From positions 553,501 to 617,500 of the forward strand of contig NZ_AP026709.1 of NCBI RefSeq assembly GCF_027923765.1: a DNA stretch of 64,000 nt. Direction: 5' to 3'. Under the pieces are notes generated by a model that saw only the letters and a program-made list of their open reading frames with translations, did not search any database and was not told the origin of the DNA. The translations under genes and the position numbers were made by a program. Origin of the DNA: Pseudodesulfovibrio nedwellii. GTDB taxonomy: Bacteria; Desulfobacterota; Desulfovibrionia; Desulfovibrionales; Desulfovibrionaceae. The stretch's first letter is position 1. Each line of letters opens with the position of its first letter. Of the stretch, positions 1 to 7,348 are shown in pieces.

Positions 1-49
1 TTATTATTGAACGGCATTGCCCGTGTAACCTTTAACAGAAGGAATTAAA

Positions 50-904
50 ATGAGTAAATTTGGCTTTGAATTGATGGATGAACGGACCTTTCGTATTGGT
101 GGAAAAAAATATGATATCCCAAATGCGGAGATTGAGCTTTCCACGATCTTTAAACCGGAAGAGCAATCGTACAATCAAGTTTTTCCTCAGCACGACACAG
201 AACCTCTTTGCGCCTATAAAGCTCTTGACCTATATTGCTTGAAGCTCAATTGGCAGTTGTCAAAGATCAAGAGAATCTTCACCGAGAACGCTGACAATCT
301 CTATAAAATGCAGCGAGATTTGCAGGCCCCAGAAGCGGCAAAATTGCTTTCAAAAGATGTTCAAGAATACTGCCGTCTTGTAGCCGAAGCTCGTCAAATG
401 GCGGCTGATAAGAATTCTTTTGTGGACATGGTGAAATATCGGGCGACATTGCTTCCAGAGCCTTCGAGTAAAGAAGAGATGATGGTGCGCACCATAGCGC
501 AGCAAACAATCAGGCAGGAGCTTGCAGCGCGTTATAAGCGGCTTGGACAAAATGACATGGAACGAACATCCAGTGCGTTGCGTTCCATTACAAAGACTGG
601 TGACCTCGTTCAAGATTTGAACTTGTTGGAAGCCGTTCGAAAAAATACTCTTTTCGAACCCTCGGAGGGAATCTTTAAGATGGCCGAAAAGAAGTTGGTT
701 GAAGCGTATTATCCGTGGATCAGTGATCTTGAAGAGATTGCAAAAGTTGTTGAAAAGTGGACTGCAAACAGAATGACTTTTCAAGCTATGCCAGCCTTGA
801 AAGATGCATTGCCTTTCGGCCTTACACCGGAAAGTATTAAGGAAATGACCGAGCCGAAATCGGAACCGGAAAACCTTACAGAGATGATGAAGAAAGCTGC
901 TTAG
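50..904 (+). CDS. Hypothetical island protein, 284 aa
   Basis: I do not recognise this family. The ATG follows an AGAAGGA ribosome-binding site at good spacing. The protein is soluble, with no signal peptide or membrane segment, and looks mostly helical and charged: roughly residues 60-230 are rich in Lys, Glu, Arg and Leu. The C-terminal tail (about 260-284) is acidic and Pro/Lys-rich and probably disordered. A hairpin terminator follows the stop. Lying in an integrase-bearing island, it may be phage- or plasmid-derived cargo, but nothing in the sequence gives a function. Confidence 0.6.
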   Translation: MSKFGFELMDERTFRIGGKKYDIPNAEIELSTIFKPEEQSYNQVFPQHDTEPLCAYKALDLYCLKLNWQLSKIKRIFTENADNLYKMQRDLQAPEAAKLLSKDVQEYCRLVAEARQMAADKNSFVDMVKYRATLLPEPSSKEEMMVRTIAQQTIRQELAARYKRLGQNDMERTSSALRSITKTGDLVQDLNLLEAVRKNTLFEPSEGIFKMAEKKLVEAYYPWISDLEEIAKVVEKWTANRMTFQAMPALKDALPFGLTPESIKEMTEPKSEPENLTEMMKKAA

Positions 905-923
905 ACGCGGTCTAAGAAGGGTG

Positions 924-957
924 AGCGGGGTGGATGTTGAAACCCCGTTCATTTTTA
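924..957 (+). terminator. Terminator after the 284-aa gene
   Basis: Arms CGGGGT (926-931) and ACCCCG (942-947) enclose a 10-base loop and are followed by a T-rich run. It isolates the 284-aa gene from the recombinase unit downstream. Confidence 0.6.
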
Positions 958-960
958 TCA

Positions 961-1074
961 AGTGATATAATAAAACGAACGTTTTTTATTCTTGTTTTGA
1001 TATATAAAATGGGTTGACTATTTTATTCCATTGAATGTATAAATAAATCTCGTTGAACGTTTTATTATATCACT
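961..1074. repeat. 17-bp perfect inverted repeat flanking the recombinase promoter
   Basis: The left arm (961-977) reads AGTGATATAATAAAACG. The right arm (1058-1074) is its exact reverse complement. The arms enclose 80 bases that contain the only good promoter of the recombinase gene, and the right arm abuts that gene's GGAG ribosome-binding site (1075-1078). Such arms could be crossover sites of an invertible segment, resolvase subsites, or an operator for autoregulation. Confidence 0.8.
1014..1043 (+). promoter_or_regulatory. Sigma-70-type promoter between the inverted repeats
   Basis: TTGACT (1014-1019) and TATAAA (1038-1043) are separated by 18 bases and read towards the serine recombinase gene. 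It lies wholly between the 17-bp inverted repeat arms, so inversion of the segment would turn it away from the gene. Confidence 0.5.
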
Positions 1075-1086
1075 GGAGAAGTGATC

Positions 1087-1698
1087 ATGGGAAAGGCAGT
1101 CGCATATGTCCGGGTTAGCACCACGAAGCAGGATGTTGAAAGTCAGGAGAACGCAATTCTGAAATACGCCGATTCCGAAGACATCAAAATTCACCAGTGG
1201 TTCAAACTGGAAGCCAGTAGTCGGAAATCGATTAAGGAACGCCGTATTGATGAACTTCTGAATGTCTTGGGAGATGGAGACACACTGGTTGTCTCGGAAC
1301 TCTCCCGCCTCGGAAGATCATTGTCCCAGATTGTTTTGACGATTGATGAGTTGCTGGGGAAGGGTGTGACCTTTGTTGCTATCAAGCAAGGAATGAAGCT
1401 TAACGGAGCCAAGGATATCACTGCAAAGGTTCAAATTGCCATGTTCGGATTACTGGCTGAAATTGAGCGTGATCTTATCTCAGAGCGCACTAAAATGGGC
1501 TTAGATGCCGCCAGAGCGAAGGGAAAGACACTTGGCCGTCCGAAAGGCAGCAAAGGCAAAAGCAAGCTGGATGGACGTGAAGATGAGATTGTTGACCTGC
1601 TCCAGAAGGGGATCAGCAGACGCGCTTTAGCATTGTATTTGAAGGTTGCTCCCCCGACATTAGTAAACTTCATTAAGAGCCGAAATTTGAGCGTCTAA
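1087..1698 (+). CDS. Serine recombinase (resolvase/invertase family)
   Basis: This is a small serine site-specific recombinase of about 203 aa, the size of Tn3-type resolvases and Gin/Hin-type invertases. The N-terminal catalytic domain starts AYVRVST, whose Ser is the nucleophile. It continues with the SELSRLGRS segment that carries the family's catalytic arginines and with the IERDLISERTK region before the long E helix. After GRPKGS come a short linker and a helix-turn-helix (about 165-200) for DNA binding. I chose the ATG at 1087 because GGAG is 8 bases upstream; an in-frame GTG at 1081 is too close to it. The gene sits directly behind a promoter flanked by inverted repeats. No transposase is beside it. 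Whether it acts as invertase or resolvase cannot be read from the sequence. Confidence 0.9.
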   Translation: MGKAVAYVRVSTTKQDVESQENAILKYADSEDIKIHQWFKLEASSRKSIKERRIDELLNVLGDGDTLVVSELSRLGRSLSQIVLTIDELLGKGVTFVAIKQGMKLNGAKDITAKVQIAMFGLLAEIERDLISERTKMGLDAARAKGKTLGRPKGSKGKSKLDGREDEIVDLLQKGISRRALALYLKVAPPTLVNFIKSRNLSV

Positions 1699-1997
1699 AG
1701 CCCCCCCCTGTCAAAAATGGCGGCTTCGTCGTTGCGGCTTCGGCCTCTCCATATTTTCGCAAAACCCTGACGTTGTCGGAGTTGAAAAAATTCGGACTAA
1801 CCCCGATTACCTCAAATTAAGTGAGTCTTCGTTGGTGTAGGGCGGGATAAATTGGTAAGTGTCATAAGCAGCATACATTTCTGGACAAAGATAACAATAA
1901 TTGTTTAATATATGTCGCTGCGCAACCTTTTGTAAATACAGGTTTTTTCTGTCAGGATGCTGATTGCTTTGCTTTCCAACACGGGGAAACCATTTAA
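1699..1997. other. Intergenic stretch, no gene seen
   Basis: No coding region is convincing here. A run of eight C residues (1701-1708) lies just after the recombinase stop codon. The rest becomes AT-rich towards the next gene and presumably holds its promoter, but I cannot name a clear -35/-10 pair. Confidence 0.4.
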
Positions 1998-2012
1998 GTG
2001 GCAGGTGGATTT

Positions 2013-2870
2013 ATGGGTAAGATGAAAAAAAGAATAACAGTTCGTTTTTTTTCAATTGATGCTGATAGTGAATTTTTTAACGACTTTATCGCAATCCATC
2101 AAGCAAACCAAGTGAGCGGCAAGCCCGTTCGAGTCTTTAATGTTAGAGACAAAAAACATTTTATTAAAATACATGACGAATTTGAATATAGAGATTCGAC
2201 TGTTTTCTTTTTGTCTGTCGTGAGAGAGCGCTATACGTGGCAAGCAAAAGCTCTTTCTGATGGAACAATATCGGGAATCTCTTTAAACCAAGGCATTATT
2301 GGCGATCCTTATTATTATTTCTTTCTACCTGATCGTAAGATTTTGATGGGGTTCACGACTGGGCCAAGTGCCAGCGTTCGAAGTGTGGCAAACACTGTCT
2401 TGCAGCAGTTCAAAAAGGATAGGACAGCAAAGGTGTTTGTTGAGCCTATTTCGAAGGAACAAGAATATGCAAGGATCAAAGACCTTGTAGAATTCTCAGA
2501 GGTTCGTTTTAGTGTGAATCCTGCTTCTCTTACTGCTGGTGGTGATGAATTGCCTAGCATCTTTAAAGGGTTGCGATCTTCGCCATTTATGGCAAACAGC
2601 TCAAGGCTTGAGCTTACTATTTCTGACTTTGGTGATGACGGATTCTCTCAAGAAAACCTGCTCGATGCGGTTGACTATCTCTCCGATAATGAGTGCTGTA
2701 CCACTTTGATAGTGAGAGGGCTTGATGCTGAAGGCGAAAGCCACCAACTCAATTTAAATAGAGCGTATTTGAGTTACAGCACTAGTATTAAAATCCGAGA
2801 CAAATTTGTAGGTGAAAAAGTAGCTAAAAAGATCATTCAGGATGCTTTTTCTTCGCTTAATGGGCTATGA
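2013..2870 (+). CDS. Hypothetical protein convergent with the Hachiman operon
   Basis: This protein of about 285 aa belongs to no family I recognise. It has no signal peptide or membrane segment. The sequence alternates beta-like stretches (for example ITVRFFSID near the N-terminus and TLIVRGLDAEG near residue 245) with helices, and ends in a helix. The reading frame opens at a GTG (1998), but AGGTGG lies just before the ATG at 2013, so I use that start; an ATG at 2022 is also possible. Its stop codon abuts the hamB stop codon with no bases between, so the two units converge tail to tail. The position suggests it was captured with the defence genes. A defence accessory, an antitoxin-like role or unrelated cargo are all possible. 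Confidence 0.65.
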   Translation: MGKMKKRITVRFFSIDADSEFFNDFIAIHQANQVSGKPVRVFNVRDKKHFIKIHDEFEYRDSTVFFLSVVRERYTWQAKALSDGTISGISLNQGIIGDPYYYFFLPDRKILMGFTTGPSASVRSVANTVLQQFKKDRTAKVFVEPISKEQEYARIKDLVEFSEVRFSVNPASLTAGGDELPSIFKGLRSSPFMANSSRLELTISDFGDDGFSQENLLDAVDYLSDNECCTTLIVRGLDAEGESHQLNLNRAYLSYSTSIKIRDKFVGEKVAKKIIQDAFSSLNGL

Positions 2871-5348
2871 CTATAGCAACAGCCTTTCTATCTCTTTCTT
2901 CGTGATAGGATGTAGAGTAGACAGACTGTCCTCATCGTAAAGCGACCGAAGTGTTTCAAAATTGGGAATCGGAATATCTGGCTGTAGCTTGCTATTAATT
3001 TCGACAGCCGTTTCTCTAGATAAACCGATGTTCACCAGTTGAATGAATCGCTTATCACATCCACCAGCTTCAATAAATCCGTGCAACTTAACGCTTTCGA
3101 CTTCCTCGTTTCGACTTTGTGTTATGTTAGTGAATAACAGTTGATAACAGCGTAATGCGGAAGCCATTTTAAATCTGATGTCGGAGTTTATGGTGGCAAT
3201 AACCTCTCGAACATTCGTATTGCACTTTTTTCTCGGCCAATGATTCATTTGTTCCAGTATTATAGAGTGTAACGACTCCCCTTGAATCCATTTTCTGGCA
3301 ATTACACAAGCAAAGGGAACGGAGCTTTTTGTCGGGAGAAAAATTCCAAATTGATTCAATTCCGAGCAAATTTTTTCAAGCTGAGTATAGAGCCTTGTAG
3401 ACATGGGGTGTGGAAGCGCCCATTCTGATAAATCGCCGCGCATACGGAGAAAATCATATAATGAGTTTTGTTGAAGGTAGCCGACAGTTGGATTTGCTTC
3501 TAATGTAAATGAGTCAACAATCAACTCATCAAATGACCGTTCAACCTGACTTATTAAGTCTATTTTGACTTGCGGTTGGAGAGTAATTTCATTTGCATCA
3601 AGTGTTTGTGAAAGGGTGTCATTCTCAAATTCTTTAAGCAACTTGTTGGCAATCGCATAATAGGTATATTGTCCATCAGTTGAGTGATCGTATGTACCTT
3701 GCAACGCTTGCTTAACTCCATTTACGTTGTCATTTAGAATTTGGTAGTATGTTGGTATTTTGTCTGCTTCATCTTCTTTTTCTTCAAAATAGTCCTGAAA
3801 TCTCCAACTTGGCAAATCAACTAAAAAAATATTCCCAGAAAAGTGCTTAAGCATACGCCCAGCTCTTCCTGTGATGTTGTCAATTTTTACGTCTTCAATT
3901 TGCTCTGGATTGCCAAATTGAACAACCTGAAGAGGGTTTTGGAGAAATAAATTTTTCGCGGGAAGATTTACCCCTTCTGCCAAAGTGCTTGTACAAGCGA
4001 TGAAGTCAATTTCGCCATCTCGCGCAAGAGACTCAACCATTCTTCTCACAACACCGGGAAGGGGTCCATAATGAAAGGCAACTCCCTTTTTTAAGTTTTC
4101 GGCCAGAGTAAAATCTTGATGCAGGAACGTAGCAACATAATCGGCAGCCTCTTGAAGCCTTGGGCTGTCCTTTTCCTTTGTTATCATGTCAGAAATTGCT
4201 TTGGCACTATCTTCGCAGTTGTTCGTTTTGTTGCGGTATACGATATTGCTTTCGCCGCTTCCAAGACGATAAGCTATACTACCGAGCTTGTCCCCTGCAA
4301 AATTCTTGGGAATGACTACTTGGCTTTCTGATTTGTAGTGCGATAGGATTATATCTCGATTAACCAACTTTGTATTAATTAAGATTTTGGCAACAGGTGA
4401 GCGCTTTGTTGTTCTCTCAGAGAATTCTATTTCATCAAAAATGGAATTAAAAGCCTTCAAGTAACGCTGTGACGGCATGCTTATGATAATCTGAGGCTCC
4501 CCACCCTCAAGAACCTTTTGCAACGTCATGTGCAATAGAACGCCACGGCTTTTGTCTGAGATGTTGTGTGCTTCATCAACAAACAAAAAATCAAAATATA
4601 AGATGTCTGCTTGAAGTGTCTCAAACAGCCTTTCTTGGGTCATAACAAAAATAGTTTTGCTGTTGTACGCTTCTTCTTTTGGGAAAGTGCAAATTTCAAT
4701 ATCATTTTCGAAGCCGCCTTTTTTGGCAATCTCATAAACCGTATTCGATACTTCGGATATTAAAGCACGAGTTGGTACAACAATGGCTGCGAAGGCTCCG
4801 CCGCTCTGAGCAACTTCCCGAACCAAATATTGCAATATAATATGCGTCTTGCCTGTTGAAGTCGGAGCAGCGGTGATAACATCTTCGCCTTCTTCAAGGT
4901 CTTCCCATAAACTCCTTTGGTAGTCGGTCAAAGGATGATCTATAGCTTCCACGGTGTTCAAGGCTTCTCTGAGGTCTTTTCTGACCTCGTCGAACATGCT
5001 GATTTTGAAATTGATATTCGGGAATTTTTCCCTGAGCAACGTGATGTTGGGAAAGTCACCAGCTTCGTTGAAGACGTGATCTGCAATAACGACAAGCTCA
5101 TTTACCTCCTCTCCGCAGACATATAAAAGCATCGAAAGGAGTTCGGCTCCTTTTTTTCTGATGGACTCATCATCAGATTGATAAAAGTATTGCAGTGAGG
5201 TTGTGAGCTTTTTAACGACCTCTCTTTCAATTTGATGCTCTTCCCCAGCAATTTTTTTGACATAATTTTCAAAAAGCTCATTTGACGCTGCGCCATATCC
5301 TTCGCTGGATAGAATCGTATTTGATAACTTGGTGTAAAATGCACTCAT
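2871..5348 (-). CDS. hamB: Hachiman defence helicase HamB
   Basis: This is a superfamily 2 DEAD/DEAH-type helicase of 825 aa, the HamB partner of a Hachiman anti-phage system. Visible motifs are Walker A APTSTGKT (161-168), the motif Ia-like VPTRA (191-195), DEAH (258-261), and a motif VI-like ITGRAGR near residue 490. The N-terminal 140 residues are helical. The roughly 300 residues after the helicase core lack a known domain and are typical of the family's C-terminal region. The start overlaps the hamA stop as ATGA (5345-5348), so the two are translationally coupled. In studied Hachiman systems HamB senses DNA with exposed ends or gaps and releases the HamA nuclease; that role is inferred here from family and gene pairing. 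Confidence 0.88.
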   Translation of the reverse strand: MSAFYTKLSNTILSSEGYGAASNELFENYVKKIAGEEHQIEREVVKKLTTSLQYFYQSDDESIRKKGAELLSMLLYVCGEEVNELVVIADHVFNEAGDFPNITLLREKFPNINFKISMFDEVRKDLREALNTVEAIDHPLTDYQRSLWEDLEEGEDVITAAPTSTGKTHIILQYLVREVAQSGGAFAAIVVPTRALISEVSNTVYEIAKKGGFENDIEICTFPKEEAYNSKTIFVMTQERLFETLQADILYFDFLFVDEAHNISDKSRGVLLHMTLQKVLEGGEPQIIISMPSQRYLKAFNSIFDEIEFSERTTKRSPVAKILINTKLVNRDIILSHYKSESQVVIPKNFAGDKLGSIAYRLGSGESNIVYRNKTNNCEDSAKAISDMITKEKDSPRLQEAADYVATFLHQDFTLAENLKKGVAFHYGPLPGVVRRMVESLARDGEIDFIACTSTLAEGVNLPAKNLFLQNPLQVVQFGNPEQIEDVKIDNITGRAGRMLKHFSGNIFLVDLPSWRFQDYFEEKEDEADKIPTYYQILNDNVNGVKQALQGTYDHSTDGQYTYYAIANKLLKEFENDTLSQTLDANEITLQPQVKIDLISQVERSFDELIVDSFTLEANPTVGYLQQNSLYDFLRMRGDLSEWALPHPMSTRLYTQLEKICSELNQFGIFLPTKSSVPFACVIARKWIQGESLHSIILEQMNHWPRKKCNTNVREVIATINSDIRFKMASALRCYQLLFTNITQSRNEEVESVKLHGFIEAGGCDKRFIQLVNIGLSRETAVEINSKLQPDIPIPNFETLRSLYDEDSLSTLHPITKKEIERLLL

Positions 5349-6232
5349 TTTTCGATACCCATCTGCTCTTTGAATCCATCCACAACGTCATCAAGTGAAG
5401 AAAATGGAAGCATCAGCAAGGTCGTTTTGTCCCACTGACCGTCATTGTTGAGAAGCTTTGTATAAAAGTCAGAAATGTACTCTTCCGCTTTCTCTTTATA
5501 GCTGTCGATAAACGTGGCTTCATCTTCAAAACATGATGGCTCTGAAAACCCTATAAAACACGGAGAGTAAATGGACTCCGCTTGAATATTTTCATTGGAA
5601 AATGGATTTAACACCGACAGAATTTCATTTTCGATTTCAGCGTTTATTTCTGGAAAATTGATATAGGTTTCAATCAAGTCAAACTCATTCTCATATGTAT
5701 CAAGGGCATTTCCCATCGACTCTGTTGCCTGAGAGGCTGCGCTTTTGAATGACTGATACATTTTCGACTCGCCAAGATATAGACGAAGCGCTCCATCAAC
5801 ATACTGTGCATGCACTGCATCAGCCCCATGAACAGGTACTCTGCGAGACGTCTTCGTTGACACCTTGCTTAAAAGTTTTGGAGCTTCAAGGTACACATCA
5901 AGAAGTGTGAATAATATTAACTCACCAAGTTCTCCCTTCGCAGTGTGCTGACTAAGCTTGCGAACTGCTCTTCTGAACAACACTTTTGCTGATTCTGGAT
6001 TTTTAATATCCAGTTTTTTCTCAATATGATCGTGGGAATATACGAATTTAGTCAAAAGGCAATTTTCGATCAATTCAAAGAATGTCGATGTATCACACTT
6101 CCCGTCAGCGCAGGGAAGATAGATCATTCGAGCGTCAACCGGCTGTTTGTTTATAGTCCAGTTAACACCAACCTCTTGGAGTACAGCACGGATCTCTTCG
6201 GCGTTATCAAGTTGAGTCTTGAGTTGTGGCAT
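5345..6232 (-). CDS. hamA: Hachiman defence nuclease HamA (DUF1837)
   Basis: This 295-aa protein matches the DUF1837/HamA type. It has a PD-(D/E)xK-like nuclease signature: a helix GELGELILFTLL (100-111), then GAD with Asp138, then LGESK with Glu155 and Lys157. It lies immediately upstream of, and overlaps, a DEAH helicase of the right length, the defining pair of Hachiman. HamA is thought to degrade DNA indiscriminately once released by HamB, stopping phage by clearing DNA from the infected cell. All three nuclease residues are present, so the protein looks active. The start is ATG with a weak AGGG site upstream. I identified it from the motif and the partner, not from a database search. Confidence 0.87.
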   Translation of the reverse strand: MPQLKTQLDNAEEIRAVLQEVGVNWTINKQPVDARMIYLPCADGKCDTSTFFELIENCLLTKFVYSHDHIEKKLDIKNPESAKVLFRRAVRKLSQHTAKGELGELILFTLLDVYLEAPKLLSKVSTKTSRRVPVHGADAVHAQYVDGALRLYLGESKMYQSFKSAASQATESMGNALDTYENEFDLIETYINFPEINAEIENEILSVLNPFSNENIQAESIYSPCFIGFSEPSCFEDEATFIDSYKEKAEEYISDFYTKLLNNDGQWDKTTLLMLPFSSLDDVVDGFKEQMGIEK

Positions 6233-6328
6233 TTTTCAACCCTGTCAATTGTTGTTTCAATTATTGAGTGCTCCTCTTACATATCAAATATTTAACATGA
6301 AATCACGAATATAATAGTCCGTCCAATT

Positions 6329-6422
6329 AGGTCGGGAATTTTCACAAGCGGTTATAAAAGGACTGTCCAAAGTTGGAAAGCCCTTTGATTTGTGTTTGAA
6401 GTGACAGGACGGGACTTTTCAC
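6329..6422 (+). repeat. Pair of 17-base direct repeats
   Basis: The units at 6329-6345 and 6406-6422 read AGGwCGGGAmTTTTCAC, differing at only two positions, and start 77 bases apart. They could be binding sites or remnants of a duplication. Confidence 0.5.
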
Positions 6423-6804
6423 CCCAGCCTTATGAGATTGTTAGTTGCCGGGGCCATTCCTTTTGATGTTAGGGAATGGCCTCATAATTTTGCGTTTATG
6501 TGGTAGTAGAAAGGAAGTCACCAATTATGCGGAGTCATTTGGTTGTCTGTATAATTTTACTGAACTCCAAATTGCGTTCAGTACCGAAGTCGTCCTTCAG
6601 ATTGCTCAGAGTACCCATGTAAGGCTTCGTAGTGTTTCGTATGGACGGAGGCGCAAGATATTGAATGGCATCCTTCCGGTCCGATCATGCGTCATCCGTT
6701 TTGTGCGAGTCGCTTGAAGGGAATTTTTGCCGGATAAAGGAAAAAGGGTCTCCACAGTGTGAATCCCCTTTGCTATTAAATTTTAGGCTCTAAAGTCTTT
6801 GTAG

Positions 6805-6845
6805 AAGCGGGGTTGTGGTTTTAGACCGCAGCCCCGCTTTTTGTG
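6805..6845 (+). terminator. Strong terminator reading right, with no clear plus-strand gene
   Basis: A 14-base arm starting AGCGGGG pairs almost perfectly with an arm ending CCCCGCT across a 5-base loop, and a T run follows on the plus strand. On the minus strand, where the neighbouring gene ends, no T run follows, so the structure suits a rightward transcript better. Confidence 0.65.
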
Positions 6846-6847
6846 AT

Positions 6848-7210
6848 TTAGTCGTCTTCGTCCATCAGGTTTTGTAATCTGATTTTATAATTAACGCATT
6901 CTTCACAATAAAGGCCACCTAGTTCAAATTTCTGATTGTAGGCTTCTGGCAAATCAATCATTTGGATTTTCCCATTGCCAAGACACTCATCACTATCGCA
7001 TTCCGGTGTTAAGTGTGGGTCAATGTATTTATTAAAGACATTAATTTGTTTGTCAGAGAGGTTGTCAATGCTTTCATCATCTAAGATTTTCTTTGAGATA
7101 CCTAACGATATCTCATTATCAATTTCTTCATTTTCGATGACTGCTTTTAATGCATTGATAAAAACATCCTGTTCTTCCTGTTCTTCCATCCATCGCTTGA
7201 TTAAAGACAT
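6848..7210 (-). CDS. Hypothetical small acidic protein with two cysteine pairs
   Basis: This 120-aa protein is not recognised. The N-terminal half is acidic and helical (QEEQ, IENEEIDNEIS). The C-terminal half has CDSDEC near residue 91 and CEEC near residue 103, a spacing that could bind one zinc ion. There is no signal peptide. Its ATG has a GGAG-like sequence upstream. It lies between the Hachiman region and the integrase, a position often held by small regulators or excision factors in islands, but it has no obvious helix-turn-helix. Confidence 0.55.
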   Translation of the reverse strand: MSLIKRWMEEQEEQDVFINALKAVIENEEIDNEISLGISKKILDDESIDNLSDKQINVFNKYIDPHLTPECDSDECLGNGKIQMIDLPEAYNQKFELGGLYCEECVNYKIRLQNLMDEDD

Positions 7211-7348
7211 ATTTGCTCCTTAGTATTTCAACTGTGACTAAAGCGTTAAAAAAGTTGATAACCTATATGCCTTGCTGGAGTCCGTGTCTACAAGTGAGGG
7301 GATTTGTAAGATAAGTTTTAATGAAGTATGCCGCTATAAGTTCCTTTC

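Larger units (their letters stand above)
6233..6847. other. 615-base stretch without a convincing protein gene
   Basis: The stretch lies between hamA and a small cysteine-pair gene. It contains a near-perfect 17-base direct repeat (6329-6345 and 6406-6422, 15 of 17 identical), a 9-bp-arm hairpin (6452-6460 with 6473-6481), and a strong terminator pointing right at its end. Open frames in it are short, lack ribosome-binding sites and have implausible composition. It may hold the hamA promoter at its left side and a plus-strand untranslated RNA. Confidence 0.4.

Noticed and set aside
1701-1708. Run of eight C as a phase-variable tract
   Set aside because: It lies after the recombinase stop codon and far from the next start, so slippage would not change a reading frame.
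6445-6717. 90-aa plus-strand frame in the Hachiman-integrase gap
   Set aside because: It has no ribosome-binding site, starts inside a hairpin and has an implausible amino-acid composition.
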